A stretch of DNA of 64,000 nt from Oceanobacillus sp. HTM 045 (lineage in GTDB: Bacteria; Pseudomonadota; Alphaproteobacteria; Rhodobacterales; Rhodobacteraceae). The stretch covers positions 620,001 to 684,000 of the forward strand of contig WNWL01000003.1 of the NCBI GenBank assembly GCA_009733745.1, given 5' to 3'. The notes under the pieces are model-generated. The model ran no database searches and was not told where the DNA came from. It was given only the letters and a program-made list of their open reading frames with translations. Shown piece by piece: positions 1-9,371 of this stretch (the first letter of the stretch is position 1; every line of letters begins with the position of its first letter). The position numbers and the translations under genes are program-made.

Positions 1-488
1 AGCTCGCGGTTCACGGTGCGCGTGAGAACGATGTCGACCTGGTCGCCCGGGGCGACGAAGCCGGCGACGCCGCTCAGGGCGTCGATGCGCAGCGTGAAGG
101 CGCGCTTGCCCGGCGAAAGCGTCGAAACCAGGCGGGGGCGCTCGCCGAACCCGCTGATCTTGCCCATGAGGATCGCTTCGCCCGGTTCGATCGCGCGCAG
201 AACGAAGCGCGGTTCCTCGTCACCGGTGCCGAAGAGATCGTCGAGAGAGGTAAAGGCGCCGTCCGGCACTGCGCCGCGCGGCCACTGGACCATGCGGACA
301 TTCTGCTCGGTAAGCGCATTGCCCTGGCGGAGCGACTCGCCGGCGACGATCACGCCGACCGTCTCGGGGCCGGTGTTGCGCCTGGCAAGTGCGGCCTCGA
401 CCGCGCGGAACTTTTCGGAAGCAAAGAATATGGCGCCGCCCGCGAGGACGACGCCGAAGACGAGAACGAGAAGCGCGATGAGTCGCAT
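1..488 (-). CDS. cpaB: Flp pilus assembly protein CpaB/RcpC (3' end outside window)
   Basis: Tad/Flp pilus assembly protein of the CpaB/RcpC family, a periplasmic SAF-domain factor working with the secretin. About 162 N-terminal residues are visible. There is one membrane anchor (about residues 3-23, MRLIALLVLVFGVVLAGG), then from about residue 43 a SAF-like segment (VGVIVAGESLRQGNALTEQN) and a typical CpaB stretch ending at PGDQVDIVLTRTVN. The ATG at 488 follows a GGGAG ribosome site. It lies 64 bases downstream of a pilin gene on the same strand, which supports a Tad locus continuing to the left. Identification is by motif pattern and context. Confidence 0.85.
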   Translation of the reverse strand, partial: MRLIALLVLVFGVVLAGGAIFFASEKFRAVEAALARRNTGPETVGVIVAGESLRQGNALTEQNVRMVQWPRGAVPDGAFTSLDDLFGTGDEEPRFVLRAIEPGEAILMGKISGFGERPRLVSTLSPGKRAFTLRIDALSGVAGFVAPGDQVDIVLTRTVNRE

Positions 489-552
489 GTAACTCCCTCA
501 GCCTCTACGGTCCCGACAACCACTACGCCTGAAGGATCAGGCGCGGGACCGA

Positions 553-762
553 TCAGTTGTTGATGTCCGGAGCGGTACCCGGATCGACACCCACGGCAAC
601 ACCGAGCTCGGAGTTGATCGAGTCGACCAGCGTGGACACGCCGCCGTTGAAGATCGCGTAAACGACCATGATCCCGAGAAGCAGGATACCCGCGGTGAGC
701 GCAACCCAGTCGATGGTGACCGCGCCGTCTTCGTCACGCAGGAACTTCACAAAGTTGGACAT
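553..762 (-). CDS. Flp-type pilin, copy 1
   Basis: Small type IVb (Flp/Tad) pilin-like protein of 69 residues. A 13-residue charged leader ends in RDEDG, the likely prepilin peptidase site (cleavage after Gly13), followed by a hydrophobic helix AVTIDWVALTAGILLLGI. The mature +5/+6 pair is Asp-Trp instead of the classical Glu-Tyr of Flp. The tail ends in PDINN, shared with the two other copies. The ATG at 762 was chosen because GGAGGG sits just upstream and it gives the same leader length as the paralogues. It probably leads the operon containing cpaB. Confidence 0.85.
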   Translation of the reverse strand: MSNFVKFLRDEDGAVTIDWVALTAGILLLGIMVVYAIFNGGVSTLVDSINSELGVAVGVDPGTAPDINN

Positions 763-1068
763 ATTTCCCTCCAGACTTGCCCATCCGGACCAGGATCGCG
801 TGGCGACAGTGCCACTAAACCCCGGACCACACAAGGTTGCCTCAACCCCATAGGCGACCCAATTCTTGAACCGAGCCGAAGCCTCAGCTATTCCGGTTCG
901 TGTGAAGAATAGATAGCACCCTTCACTTCGCCTGACAAAGAAAGTTATCCAAAACCCAACACCGAAGCCTTCTAATTTTCGCCAAACGCCATGAATTGTG
1001 TTCGAAATATGGCAAACGAGTACTGAAATGAGGCGGGGTCTCGGGGAATGTGGCTGAAGGAGATCGTA
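763..1068. promoter_or_regulatory. Divergent intergenic region between pilin 1 and lytic transglycosylase
   Basis: About 306 bases with no convincing gene, lower in GC than the surroundings, especially 880-1020. It separates the leftward pilin/cpaB transcript from the rightward lytic transglycosylase and so should hold both promoters. No clean sigma-54, CtrA or other operator was found; a TGGCAC element upstream of the pilin lacks the partner TTGC box. Confidence 0.4.
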
Positions 1069-1914
1069 ATGAGGCGCATTCTTCCGCGAGTAACGGTGGC
1101 CCTGCTGGCCTCGCTCGCGATTCTATCTTCTGACTGGCTCGAATCGAATCGCGGGCAGGCCTGGGCGGGTCGTTTGCCGCAGGCGAGCCCCGGCGGATCG
1201 GGCCCCGTCTTCCGTGGCGTGCGCCCGCCGGGCCGTGGCGCCAAGACCCATTTCAAGTTCTATACCGCGCCCCGGCCGTCGACCGGCGGGGGCGGGCGGC
1301 GCGGCGGCACGGCGCACAAGTGGTTCTGGGACGTGGTACCCAGCGCGCGGGCCGATCGCGCCGGCCTCGACCTCGCGTCTGCGCTCGACGTGGTGCGCCA
1401 GCGCCGGGCTGAGAAGGGCGCCCTGACGACCGTCGACGAGGCGCGCTCCATAAAGGACGCATATTCCTCGGAAATCGCGACCGCCGCCCGGCGCTTCGGT
1501 GTGTCGGAAGCGTTGCTCCTCGCCGTCATCGTGGTGGAGTCGCGCGGCCGCTCAGGCGCGGTCAGCCCGAAGGGTGCCCAGGGGCTGATGCAGCTCATGC
1601 CGGCCACCGGCAGGCGGTTCGGCGTCAAGGATCCGTTCGATGTGCAGTCGAACATCCTCGGCGGCACCGCCTATCTCGACTGGCTCCTGCGGCATTTCGG
1701 GGAGGACGCCGTCCTCGCGCTTGCAGGGTACAATGCCGGCGAGGGCGCGGTCGCGAAGCATGGCGGGGTGCCGCCCTACAAGGAGACGCGCGACTACGTC
1801 GTGCGCGTGCTCGACGCCTTCACCTCCGCCAGGGAGCTTTGCGAAGTGGTACCGGAGAGCCCGCGGGCGCCCTGTGTCTGGGCGACCGCGGATGCGGCCG
1901 CGCCCGCGAACTGA
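1069..1914 (+). CDS. Secreted lytic transglycosylase (SLT/GH23 family)
   Basis: Soluble lytic transglycosylase-like murein hydrolase of 281 residues that would cleave peptidoglycan glycan strands in the periplasm. An N-terminal signal sequence (about residues 1-32) is followed by a low-complexity linker and a C-terminal SLT domain from about residue 135. The catalytic Glu is in VVESRG (about residue 157); SPKGAQGLMQLMP, GYNAGEGAV and ETRDYV are all present. The ATG at 1069 is preferred to the one at 1048 because AAGGAG lies six bases upstream. Its position among pilin genes suggests a role in opening the wall for pilus assembly; that role is inferred. Confidence 0.85.
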   Translation: MRRILPRVTVALLASLAILSSDWLESNRGQAWAGRLPQASPGGSGPVFRGVRPPGRGAKTHFKFYTAPRPSTGGGGRRGGTAHKWFWDVVPSARADRAGLDLASALDVVRQRRAEKGALTTVDEARSIKDAYSSEIATAARRFGVSEALLLAVIVVESRGRSGAVSPKGAQGLMQLMPATGRRFGVKDPFDVQSNILGGTAYLDWLLRHFGEDAVLALAGYNAGEGAVAKHGGVPPYKETRDYVVRVLDAFTSARELCEVVPESPRAPCVWATADAAAPAN

Positions 1915-1949
1915 GATCCCGCGGGCACCGGCCAGTCGTTCTGGGCCCG

Positions 1950-2159
1950 TCAGTTGTTGATGTCGGGCGCTGTGCCGGTGCTCACGCCGACGGCGGTGCC
2001 GAGTTCGCTGTTGATGGAATCCACCAGCCCGTCCACGCCGCCGTTGAAGATGGCGTAGACGACCATGATGCCGAGCAGGAGAATGCCGGCGGTCAGCGCG
2101 ACCCAGTCGATGGTGACGGCGCCATCCTCGTCGCGGAAGAACGTCCTGAGAGCGATCAT
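1950..2159 (-). CDS. Flp-type pilin, copy 2
   Basis: Second 69-residue Flp-like pilin. The leader MIALRTFFRDEDG has 13 residues, and the hydrophobic core AVTIDWVALTAGILLLG is identical to copy 1. The tail contains LVDSINSELGTAVGV and ends in PDINN. It converges with the lytic transglycosylase, 35 bases away. Near-identity to copy 1 implies recent duplication. It could be an alternative major subunit or a minor pilin. Confidence 0.85.
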   Translation of the reverse strand: MIALRTFFRDEDGAVTIDWVALTAGILLLGIMVVYAIFNGGVDGLVDSINSELGTAVGVSTGTAPDINN

Positions 2160-2407
2160 GCTTTACTCCTCGATCCGGCGCCGACACGCGACGGCGCCCT
2201 ATCTGCCTGAACCATGGCCACGGCCTGCCCGTGGCCCGATGCCGCCGGGAGTGTTCAGCCCGGCAATACCCGAGGAGAAATCTGGTTCAGATCCGTTAAC
2301 ATACCGTAATCGATCCGACCCGGAGCCGGATCGGATTGTTGGTATCCAATACAAATGAAGAAAGGTTGCGGGGAATCCGCCTGGACTTCGCCCTTGTTAC
2401 AGGGCGA

Positions 2408-2617
2408 TCAGTTGTTGATGTCCGGGGTGTCCCCGCGATCGATCTCGATCGTGAAGTTGAGCTCTGAATTTATCGAGGCAACCAGGGCCGAGACGCCATC
2501 ATTGAAGATCGCGTAGACCACCATCACGCCAAGAAGGAGAATTCCCGCAGTCAATGCCACCCAGTCGATGGTAATGGCGCCCTGCTCGTCCCGCAGGAAA
2601 TCGGCAAACCTTTGCAT
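2408..2617 (-). CDS. Flp-type pilin, copy 3 (divergent)
   Basis: Third 69-residue pilin-like protein. The leader is MQRFADFLRDEQG and the core AITIDWVALTAGILLLGVM. It is the most divergent copy: Gln replaces Asp before the cleavage Gly, NDGV replaces NGGV, and the tail reads LNFTIEIDRGDTPDINN. The ATG at 2617 follows GGGAG with good spacing and gives the same leader length as the others. An imperfect stem at about 2313-2336, downstream on the minus strand, may end its transcript. Confidence 0.83.
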   Translation of the reverse strand: MQRFADFLRDEQGAITIDWVALTAGILLLGVMVVYAIFNDGVSALVASINSELNFTIEIDRGDTPDINN

Positions 2618-2815
2618 TCGTCTACTCCCATACCCCCCGGACCGTGACGACACTGACAAACCACGATCCGCTCCCGAAAAGGGTACTATCCCGGTAACCC
2701 CAAACCGATCAGTTACGCGAGGAGCAACGACATGACGCTCCTCAGTGCAATTTGGCGATCAAATGTGGCCATTCCGCGGCGTGAGGCGCGGTTTCACGGC
2801 GCGCGCGTTACGATT

Positions 2816-4213
2816 TCACGCGGGAGTTGCCTCGACGGGACGGCCCCACAAGTCATAGGCGCTGGCCTCGTCAATCTCGACCTCGACGATGTCTCCCGGC
2901 GCCAGGTGCTCGAACCCCTCGTCGATGAAGAGCGAGCCGTCGATCTCCGGCGCGTCGGCCTTCGTGCGGCAGGCGGCGCCCTCCCCGTCGACCGAATCGA
3001 CGATCACCTGCTCGCGCCGCCCGACCCGTGCGGCGAGCTTCGCCGCGGAGATCCGCTGCGCCGTCTCCATGAAGCGCTCCCAGCGGTCCTGCTTCACCTC
3101 GTCGGGCACATGGCCGGGCAGGTCGTTGGCCCGCGCCCCGGCGACGTTCTCGTACTTGAAGCACCCGACCCGGTCGAGCTGCGCCTCCTCCAGCCAGCCG
3201 AGCAGGTGGGCGAACTCCTCCTCCGTCTCGCCGGGGAAGCCGACGATGAAGGTGGAGCGCAGCGCGATGTCGGGGCAGACCGCCCGCCACGCCGCGATCC
3301 GGTCCAGCGTCTTCGCCTGGTTGGCGGGCCGGGCCATGCGCTTCAGCACGTCCGGATGAGAGTGCTGGAACGGGATGTCGAGATAGGGAAGCACCTTCCC
3401 CTCCGCCATCAGCGGGATCAGCTCGTCCACATGCGGGTAGGGGTAGATGTAGTGCAGCCGCACCCAGATCCCGAGCTCGCCCAGCCCCCGCGCGAGGTCG
3501 GTGATGTGCGCACGCCATGCCTCGCCGCGCCAGTCGCTCTCCGCGTGGCGGATGTCCACCCCGTAGGCGGAGGTGTCCTGGCTGATCACCAGCAATTCCC
3601 TGACGCCCGCGTCCGCCAGCTTTTCCGCCTCGCGCAGCACCGCCGCCGCGGGGCGGGAGACCAGCTTCCCGCGCATGTCAGGGATGATGCAGAAGCGGCA
3701 CTTGTGATTGCAGCCCTCGGAGATCTTCAGGTAGGCGAAATGCCGGGGCGTCAGCCGCACGCCCGCCGCCGGGATCAGGTCCACGTACGGGTCCGGCGCG
3801 GGCGGCACCGCGCCATGCACCGCGTCGAGCACCTGCTCGTACTGGTGCGGCCCGGTGACCGCCAGAACCGAGGGATGCGCGCCGCGGATGTATTCCTCCT
3901 CCGCGCCGAGGCAGCCGGTGACGATCACCCGGCCGTTCTCCTTCAGCGCCTCGCCGATCGCCTCCAGGCTCTCGGCCTTGGCACTGTCGAGGAAACCGCA
4001 GGTGTTCACGATCACCGCGTCGGCCCCGCCGTAGTCGGGCGAGATCGCGTAGCCCTCCGCCCGGAGGCGGGTCAGGATCCGCTCGCTGTCTACCAGCGCC
4101 TTCGGGCAGCCGAGCGAGACCATGCCGATTCGCGGCTGCCCCGGGCGGTCATCCGTGGGGAGGGCCGGGCGCGGCGCGAGGTCGGGTCTCAGGTCTGGCG
4201 GGTTCTGGCTCAT
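2816..4213 (-). CDS. rimO: Ribosomal protein S12 methylthiotransferase RimO
   Basis: Radical-SAM methylthiotransferase of 465 residues, expected to add a methylthio group to the conserved Asp of ribosomal protein uS12. The N-terminal UPF0004 domain has the three cluster-binding cysteines (GCPKAL Cys36, [13 protein letters not shown] Cys72, [11 protein letters not shown] Cys101). The radical-SAM motif CNHKCRFC is at about 168-175, with [16 protein letters not shown] further on, and a C-terminal TRAM domain follows. [12 protein letters not shown] and the FLDSAK signature favour RimO over MiaB. The ATG at 4213 leaves a divergent promoter gap to the next gene. Confidence 0.95.
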   Translation of the reverse strand: MSQNPPDLRPDLAPRPALPTDDRPGQPRIGMVSLGCPKALVDSERILTRLRAEGYAISPDYGGADAVIVNTCGFLDSAKAESLEAIGEALKENGRVIVTGCLGAEEEYIRGAHPSVLAVTGPHQYEQVLDAVHGAVPPAPDPYVDLIPAAGVRLTPRHFAYLKISEGCNHKCRFCIIPDMRGKLVSRPAAAVLREAEKLADAGVRELLVISQDTSAYGVDIRHAESDWRGEAWRAHITDLARGLGELGIWVRLHYIYPYPHVDELIPLMAEGKVLPYLDIPFQHSHPDVLKRMARPANQAKTLDRIAAWRAVCPDIALRSTFIVGFPGETEEEFAHLLGWLEEAQLDRVGCFKYENVAGARANDLPGHVPDEVKQDRWERFMETAQRISAAKLAARVGRREQVIVDSVDGEGAACRTKADAPEIDGSLFIDEGFEHLAPGDIVEVEIDEASAYDLWGRPVEATPA

Positions 4214-4330
4214 CGCCGCGCATGTAGCCGTTCCGGCGCCGCAAGACCAGTGCGCGCAGATCGAACCCGTATCGAACCAATCGGCCTCCTTGCGCGTTTC
4301 CCCCGCGACTTCAATCAGCAGGGCACCGCA

Positions 4331-5299
4331 ATGGGCATCGACGGCCTTGTCACCGACACCCGGGCGCCGGAGCAGGCTCCCGCCCCGGCGCACCGCTCGC
4401 CGCGGCGAGAGCCGGATTGCTGCGTCCTCCTCAACAAGGGTTCGGGCAAAAAGCGGAACGGCGAGGCGTTGTACGCGCTCCGCCGGTCCTTCGCGCGGCA
4501 TGGCAACCGGTTCGAGTTGCGCACCGTGCGCCACGGCCGGGACATCGGCCGGGCGGCGGAACTCGCCGCGGCGGACGGCTTCCCCACCGTCGTCGCCGCG
4601 GGCGGCGACGGCACAATCTCGACCGTCGCGAGCAGGCTCGCAGGCACCGGCACCCGCCTCGGTGTAATCCCGCTCGGCACCTTCAACTACTTCGCCCGCG
4701 GCCACGGCATCCCGCTCGACATCCCGGGCGCGGTGGACGCGATCGCCAATGGTACCGTGCGGCCAATCCCCGTGGGTGAGGTGAACGGCCAGACCTTCCT
4801 CAACAATGCCAGCATTGGCCTCTATGCCTCGATCCTTGAGCAGCGCGAGCAGATCTATCGCCGCTATGGTCGCAGCCAGCTCGCCGCGCACTGGTCGGTG
4901 CTCCTGACCCTCCTGCGGCTGCGGAAGCCCCTCAGCCTGAAGATCACGGTGGACGGCGAGGTCCGCCGCCTGAAGTCGCCCCTCGCCTTCGTGGCCCTCA
5001 GCGCCTACCAGCTCGAGGAATTCGGCCTCGACGGCGCGGAATGCATCCGCGACGGGCAGTTCGCCCTCTACCTCGCGCCGGACCGCACCCGGCTGGAGAT
5101 GTTGGCCTACGCCACGCGGCTCGCGCTGGGCATTGCCGAGGCCGGGCGGGATTTCGAGTTCATGTGCGGGCGCGAGATCCTGGTCGAGACCGCCCGTCAC
5201 CGCCGCAGCGTCGCGTGGGACGGGGAGCGGGTGAAGATGCCCGGCCCCTTCCGCTTCCGCCTGCGCCACGATGCGCTCGACCTCCATGTCCCGGCGTAG
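4331..5299 (+). CDS. Diacylglycerol/lipid kinase family protein (DagK-like)
   Basis: Lipid kinase-like protein of 322 residues in the YegS/DagK catalytic family. The nucleotide-binding signature [12 protein letters not shown] is at about residues 89-100, followed by [14 protein letters not shown], the counterpart of the LGT-N-FAR motif. An N-terminal segment of about 25 residues precedes [15 protein letters not shown]. The ATG at 4331 is the first in-frame start after the rimO promoter region; the very long open frame upstream is only antisense to rimO. A phosphoesterase follows 21 bases downstream, so the two are probably co-transcribed and may act on related phosphorylated lipids. The substrate cannot be read from the sequence. 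Confidence 0.85.
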   Translation: MGIDGLVTDTRAPEQAPAPAHRSPRREPDCCVLLNKGSGKKRNGEALYALRRSFARHGNRFELRTVRHGRDIGRAAELAAADGFPTVVAAGGDGTISTVASRLAGTGTRLGVIPLGTFNYFARGHGIPLDIPGAVDAIANGTVRPIPVGEVNGQTFLNNASIGLYASILEQREQIYRRYGRSQLAAHWSVLLTLLRLRKPLSLKITVDGEVRRLKSPLAFVALSAYQLEEFGLDGAECIRDGQFALYLAPDRTRLEMLAYATRLALGIAEAGRDFEFMCGREILVETARHRRSVAWDGERVKMPGPFRFRLRHDALDLHVPA

Positions 5300-5320
5300 T
5301 CACGTATACGCGGAGAAAAG

Positions 5321-6142
5321 ATGCGACGAATCCTGCACCTTTCGGACCTGCATTTCGGGCGCGACGATCCGGCCTTGATCGACCCGCTGGTCGACGCGGT
5401 GAACCGTCTCGAGCCCGACCTGGTCGCGATCTCGGGCGACCTGACCCAGCGCGCCCGCGTCCGCCAGTTCGAGGCCGCGCGGGACTTCATCGACCGGATC
5501 GGCGCACCGCTCCTGACCGTGCCGGGCAACCATGACGTGCCGCTCGACAACCTGTTTCTCAGGTTCCTTGCCCCGTTCTCACGCTACCGCCGCTGGATCG
5601 GCGAGGAGCTGGAGCCCGAACATGGCGACCGCGAGATGATCGTCAAGGGGCTCAATACCGTGAACCGCTGGAGCTGGCAGCGCGGCCGGATCAGCCCGCG
5701 TGCCGTCCGCGCAGCGTGCGATGCCTTCGAGACCGGCGCGGGCGACAGCCGCATCCGCATCGTCGTTGTCCACCACCCGCTGGAGCATGGACCCGACGTC
5801 GCCAAGAAGCTCACGCGCGGCGCCGGCAAGGCCATCGACGGGCTGGCCGAATGCGGCGCCGATATCGTGCTGACCGGCCACCTGCATCTCTGGGGGGCAG
5901 GCACCTTCGCCGTCCGGCAGGGGCAGCGCGGCGTCCTGCAGGTGCAGGCCGGCAGCGCCCTGTCGGACCGGCTTCGCGGCGAGCCGAACGACTTCAACCT
6001 GCTGACGATCGACGTCGGCCGGGTGCGGGTGGAGCGCCACGCGGCGGATGGTGCGCACCGCTTCCGGCCGGTCGATGCCCGCGAGTTCGTCCGCCTCGGC
6101 GGCGGCTGGATCCGCGAGGCCGAGCGGCGGCCCGCAGCCTGA
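5321..6142 (+). CDS. Calcineurin-like metallophosphoesterase
   Basis: Dinuclear-metal phosphoesterase of 273 residues. The metal-ligand motifs appear in order: LSDLHFG (about 7-13), SGDLTQRA, VPGNHDVPL, VVHHPLEHG and LTGHLHLWG. It resembles CpdA/Icc-like phosphodiesterases and UDP-sugar hydrolases; the substrate is open. There is no signal peptide, so it is cytosolic. It follows the lipid-kinase gene by 21 bases, the same order often seen in alphaproteobacteria. Confidence 0.85.
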   Translation: MRRILHLSDLHFGRDDPALIDPLVDAVNRLEPDLVAISGDLTQRARVRQFEAARDFIDRIGAPLLTVPGNHDVPLDNLFLRFLAPFSRYRRWIGEELEPEHGDREMIVKGLNTVNRWSWQRGRISPRAVRAACDAFETGAGDSRIRIVVVHHPLEHGPDVAKKLTRGAGKAIDGLAECGADIVLTGHLHLWGAGTFAVRQGQRGVLQVQAGSALSDRLRGEPNDFNLLTIDVGRVRVERHAADGAHRFRPVDAREFVRLGGGWIREAERRPAA

Positions 6143-6233
6143 CGCCCCCAGATTCGCGCATTCGTGAAGTACGGCCACTGGCCTTGCAGCCCCGCGCCGG
6201 GAATGATGCCGACCCAACCGGAGGGAACGGCCC

Positions 6234-6587
6234 ATGAGATTTCACCTGGCACTCGCCATTGCCTGCCTCGCGGGCGCGGCCCATGCGGGCCAGGCGGACG
6301 TGATCGACGCGACCGCGCGCAAGTCCGGCGATAGCTGGACCTTCTCGGCCACCGTCTCCCACGCCGACGAGGGCTGGGAGCACTATGCCGACGCCTGGCG
6401 CGTGCTGGGGCCGGACGGCACCGAACTGGGCATCCGCATACTCCACCACCCGCACGAGACCGAGCAGCCCTTCACCCGCAGCCTCTCCGGCGTGACGATC
6501 CCGGAAGGCGTGACCGAGGTTACCATCGAGGCTCGCGACAGCGTCCACGGCTGGGGTGGTGCGACCGTTTCTCTCACTCTGGAGTAG
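6234..6587 (+). CDS. Small secreted protein of unknown function
   Basis: A 117-residue protein with a clear signal peptide (MRFHLALAIACLAGAAHAG, cleavage after AHA). The mature part looks like a small beta-sandwich: SGDSWTFSATVSHADEGWEH, then LGIRILHHPHETEQPFTRSL and VTIEARDSVHGWGGATV. Several conserved-looking His and Trp residues (EGWEHYAD, LHHPHE, VHGWGG) suggest metal or ligand binding, but this is a guess. The start has GGAGGGAA upstream. I do not recognise a characterised family. Confidence 0.75.
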   Translation: MRFHLALAIACLAGAAHAGQADVIDATARKSGDSWTFSATVSHADEGWEHYADAWRVLGPDGTELGIRILHHPHETEQPFTRSLSGVTIPEGVTEVTIEARDSVHGWGGATVSLTLE

Positions 6588-6651
6588 CGTCCGCGCGCGG
6601 TTAACCTTCTTTTTTCACCCGCCATTTACTGGGCGCGGCGACAGTCCGCGC

Positions 6652-7035
6652 ATGGCACGGATCTGCATAATCGACGACGACGGGATGATGCGCTCCCTCC
6701 TCCGCGACGAGCTGGAGGACTGGGGTCACGAGGTGCTGGAAGCGGGCAACGGCTCCGCCGGTCTGGCCCTGGTGATCGGCACCAGCCCGGACCTCGTCAT
6801 CGCCGATGTGAACATGCCGAAGCTAAACGGCCTCCAGCTCCGCGCCATGTTGCAGGAGCAGTCGCCCCAGCTGGCGGAGCGGCCGTTCATCTTCCTGTCC
6901 GGCTTCTCGGATGACGACGACATCGAGGATGCGCTCGACACGGGCGCGGATTACTTCCTCACCAAGCCCGTCGATCTCGATCAGCTCGTCGGCTGCGTGG
7001 ACGAACTGCTTGCGGAGATGACCTCGATCATCTGA
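6652..7035 (+). CDS. Single-domain response regulator (CheY-like receiver)
   Basis: A 127-residue receiver domain with no output domain. The acidic pocket is IIDDDG (8-10), the phospho-acceptor is Asp52 in IADVNMP, the switch Ser is at 83 (FLSGF), and Lys105 is in FLTKPVD. The start was set at 6652, where the protein begins directly with the first receiver strand. A TTAACC half-site about 50 bases upstream resembles a CtrA half-box but has no second half. No histidine kinase is adjacent, so its partner lies elsewhere. Confidence 0.88.
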   Translation: MARICIIDDDGMMRSLLRDELEDWGHEVLEAGNGSAGLALVIGTSPDLVIADVNMPKLNGLQLRAMLQEQSPQLAERPFIFLSGFSDDDDIEDALDTGADYFLTKPVDLDQLVGCVDELLAEMTSII

Positions 7036-7061
7036 TCCGCGCGCCTCTCTCGGCAATGGAT

Positions 7062-7085
7062 GGCGCCGGACGATTGCCCGGCGCC
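7062..7085. terminator. Palindromic stem-loop between convergent genes
   Basis: GGCGCCGG and CCGGCGCC pair across an 8-base loop in the 64-base gap between the receiver gene and leuB. There is no T-tract, so it is at most a weak bidirectional terminator. Confidence 0.45.
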
Positions 7086-7099
7086 GGTATTCAGCCCTC

Positions 7100-8200
<1,101 letters not shown>

Positions 8201-8328
8201 CTCTGGGGTTCCCTCGCTCTTGTGGTGCCGCGGCTTCGTGCATCAGCGCCGGTGAAAGATCAAGCACCCGCGCCTTGACACCCGGCCGCAAGGGGCGTCG
8301 ATTCCGCAGGATGCCAAGGGAGGATGAG

Positions 8329-9138
8329 ATGGACGGCGCGAATAAAGAACCGGCGCAGGGCGAACTCGTGGTCGAGGAGCGCACGGGCGCGGTCGCCCGG
8401 CTCACCCTCAGCCGGCCCGGGGCGCGCAACGCGCTGTCGATGCCGCTGATGGAGGCGCTGCAGGCCCGTCTCGACGCCATCGACGCCGACCCTTCGGTGC
8501 AGGTGGTGGTGATCGCGGGCAGCGGACCGGGCTTCTGCGCCGGGCACGACCTGCGCGAGGTGCGGGCCAATCCGGGCCGGGCGTTCTACGAACGGCTGTT
8601 CGCGACCTGCTCGACGCTGATGCAGCGGATCATGACGATCCGACAGCCGGTGATCGCCGAGGTCCACGGCATTGCCACGGCGGCGGGCTGCCAGCTTGTC
8701 GCGACCTGCGACCTGGCCATCGCCGGAGAGAGCGCGCGCTTCGCGACGCCGGGGGTCAATATCGGCCTGTTCTGCTCCACCCCGATGGTGGCGCTCTCCC
8801 GCGCGGTGCCGCGGAAGCGGGCGATGCACATGCTGCTGACCGGCGAGATGCTGCCCGCGGCGGAGGCGCTGTCCTACGGGCTGGTCTCCGAGGTGGTGCC
8901 GGACGCGGAGCTTCGCGCCGCGACGGATGCCCGCGCCGCGCAGATCGCCTCGAAGTCGCCCGCTGCCATCCGCATCGGCAAGCGGGCCTTCTACGAGCAG
9001 ATCGAGAAGCCGGTCGCCGGGGCCTACGAGCACGCGGGCCGGGTGATGACCGAGAACATGCTCAAGCGCGACGCCGAGGAGGGGATCGACGCCTTCCTCG
9101 AAAAGCGCCCGCCGGTCTGGTCGCCGCCGGAGGAGTAG
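8329..9138 (+). CDS. Enoyl-CoA hydratase/isomerase family protein
   Basis: Crotonase-fold protein of 269 residues. The oxyanion-hole segments are GFCAGHDLREV and IATAAGCQLVATCDLAIA; the C-terminal helix runs MLKRDAEEGIDAFLEKR. The residues usually acting as the two hydratase glutamates are not both obvious (TPGVNIGLFC in the second site), so it may be an ECHDC3-like or other crotonase rather than a classical hydratase. The ATG at 8329 has GGGAGG upstream. No beta-oxidation genes adjoin it. Confidence 0.82.
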   Translation: MDGANKEPAQGELVVEERTGAVARLTLSRPGARNALSMPLMEALQARLDAIDADPSVQVVVIAGSGPGFCAGHDLREVRANPGRAFYERLFATCSTLMQRIMTIRQPVIAEVHGIATAAGCQLVATCDLAIAGESARFATPGVNIGLFCSTPMVALSRAVPRKRAMHMLLTGEMLPAAEALSYGLVSEVVPDAELRAATDARAAQIASKSPAAIRIGKRAFYEQIEKPVAGAYEHAGRVMTENMLKRDAEEGIDAFLEKRPPVWSPPEE

Positions 9139-9153
9139 GGGCGCGCAGATTCA

Positions 9154-9211
9154 GCGGTTGCAAGGTTGCAACCTTGACAAGGTGCTGGATCAAAAGGGAA
9201 AAAGCGTTAAC
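9154..9211 (-). repeat. Family-2 intergenic repeat, copy 1 (inverted)
   Basis: Read on the minus strand it runs GTTAACGCTTTTTCCCTTTT, then CTTG-rich sequence and a GGTTGCAACCTTGCAACC dyad. It is the inverted partner of the copy at 9313-9367, in the gap between convergent genes. Confidence 0.65.
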
Positions 9212-9312
9212 GCCCTGATTTGCACCTTGCCACCCGGTCAATCCGGGCCGGGCGGGCAGGGGCGGCGGGTTCCGAAGGGCTTCGCCTGACCGTCGAGCGT
9301 GCGCGCGGGCGC

Positions 9313-9367
9313 GTTAACACTTTTATCCCTTTAGATCAGTGGCTTGCGAGCTTCGCAACCTTGCGAA
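9313..9367 (+). repeat. Family-2 intergenic repeat, copy 2
   Basis: Starts with GTTAAC, then CTTTTATCCCTTTAGATCAG and the dyad CTTGCGAGCTTCGCAACC followed by TTGCGAA. It matches 47145-47199 on the same strand and 9154-9211 in inverted orientation. Confidence 0.7.
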
Positions 9368-9371
9368 CCCC

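Noticed and set aside
763-900. Sigma-54 promoter (TGGCAC) before pilin 1.
   Set aside because: The required TTGC element at the fixed spacing is missing.
2295-2310. TTAACATACCGTAAT upstream of pilin 2 as a CtrA box.
   Set aside because: The second half is TAAT rather than TTAA, so it does not meet the consensus.
2732-4330. A very long rightward frame with a GAGGAG site before an ATG at 2732.
   Set aside because: It is antisense to rimO, has Arg/Pro/Ala-biased composition typical of shadow frames in GC-rich DNA, and only its 3' portion (from 4331) is a real kinase gene.
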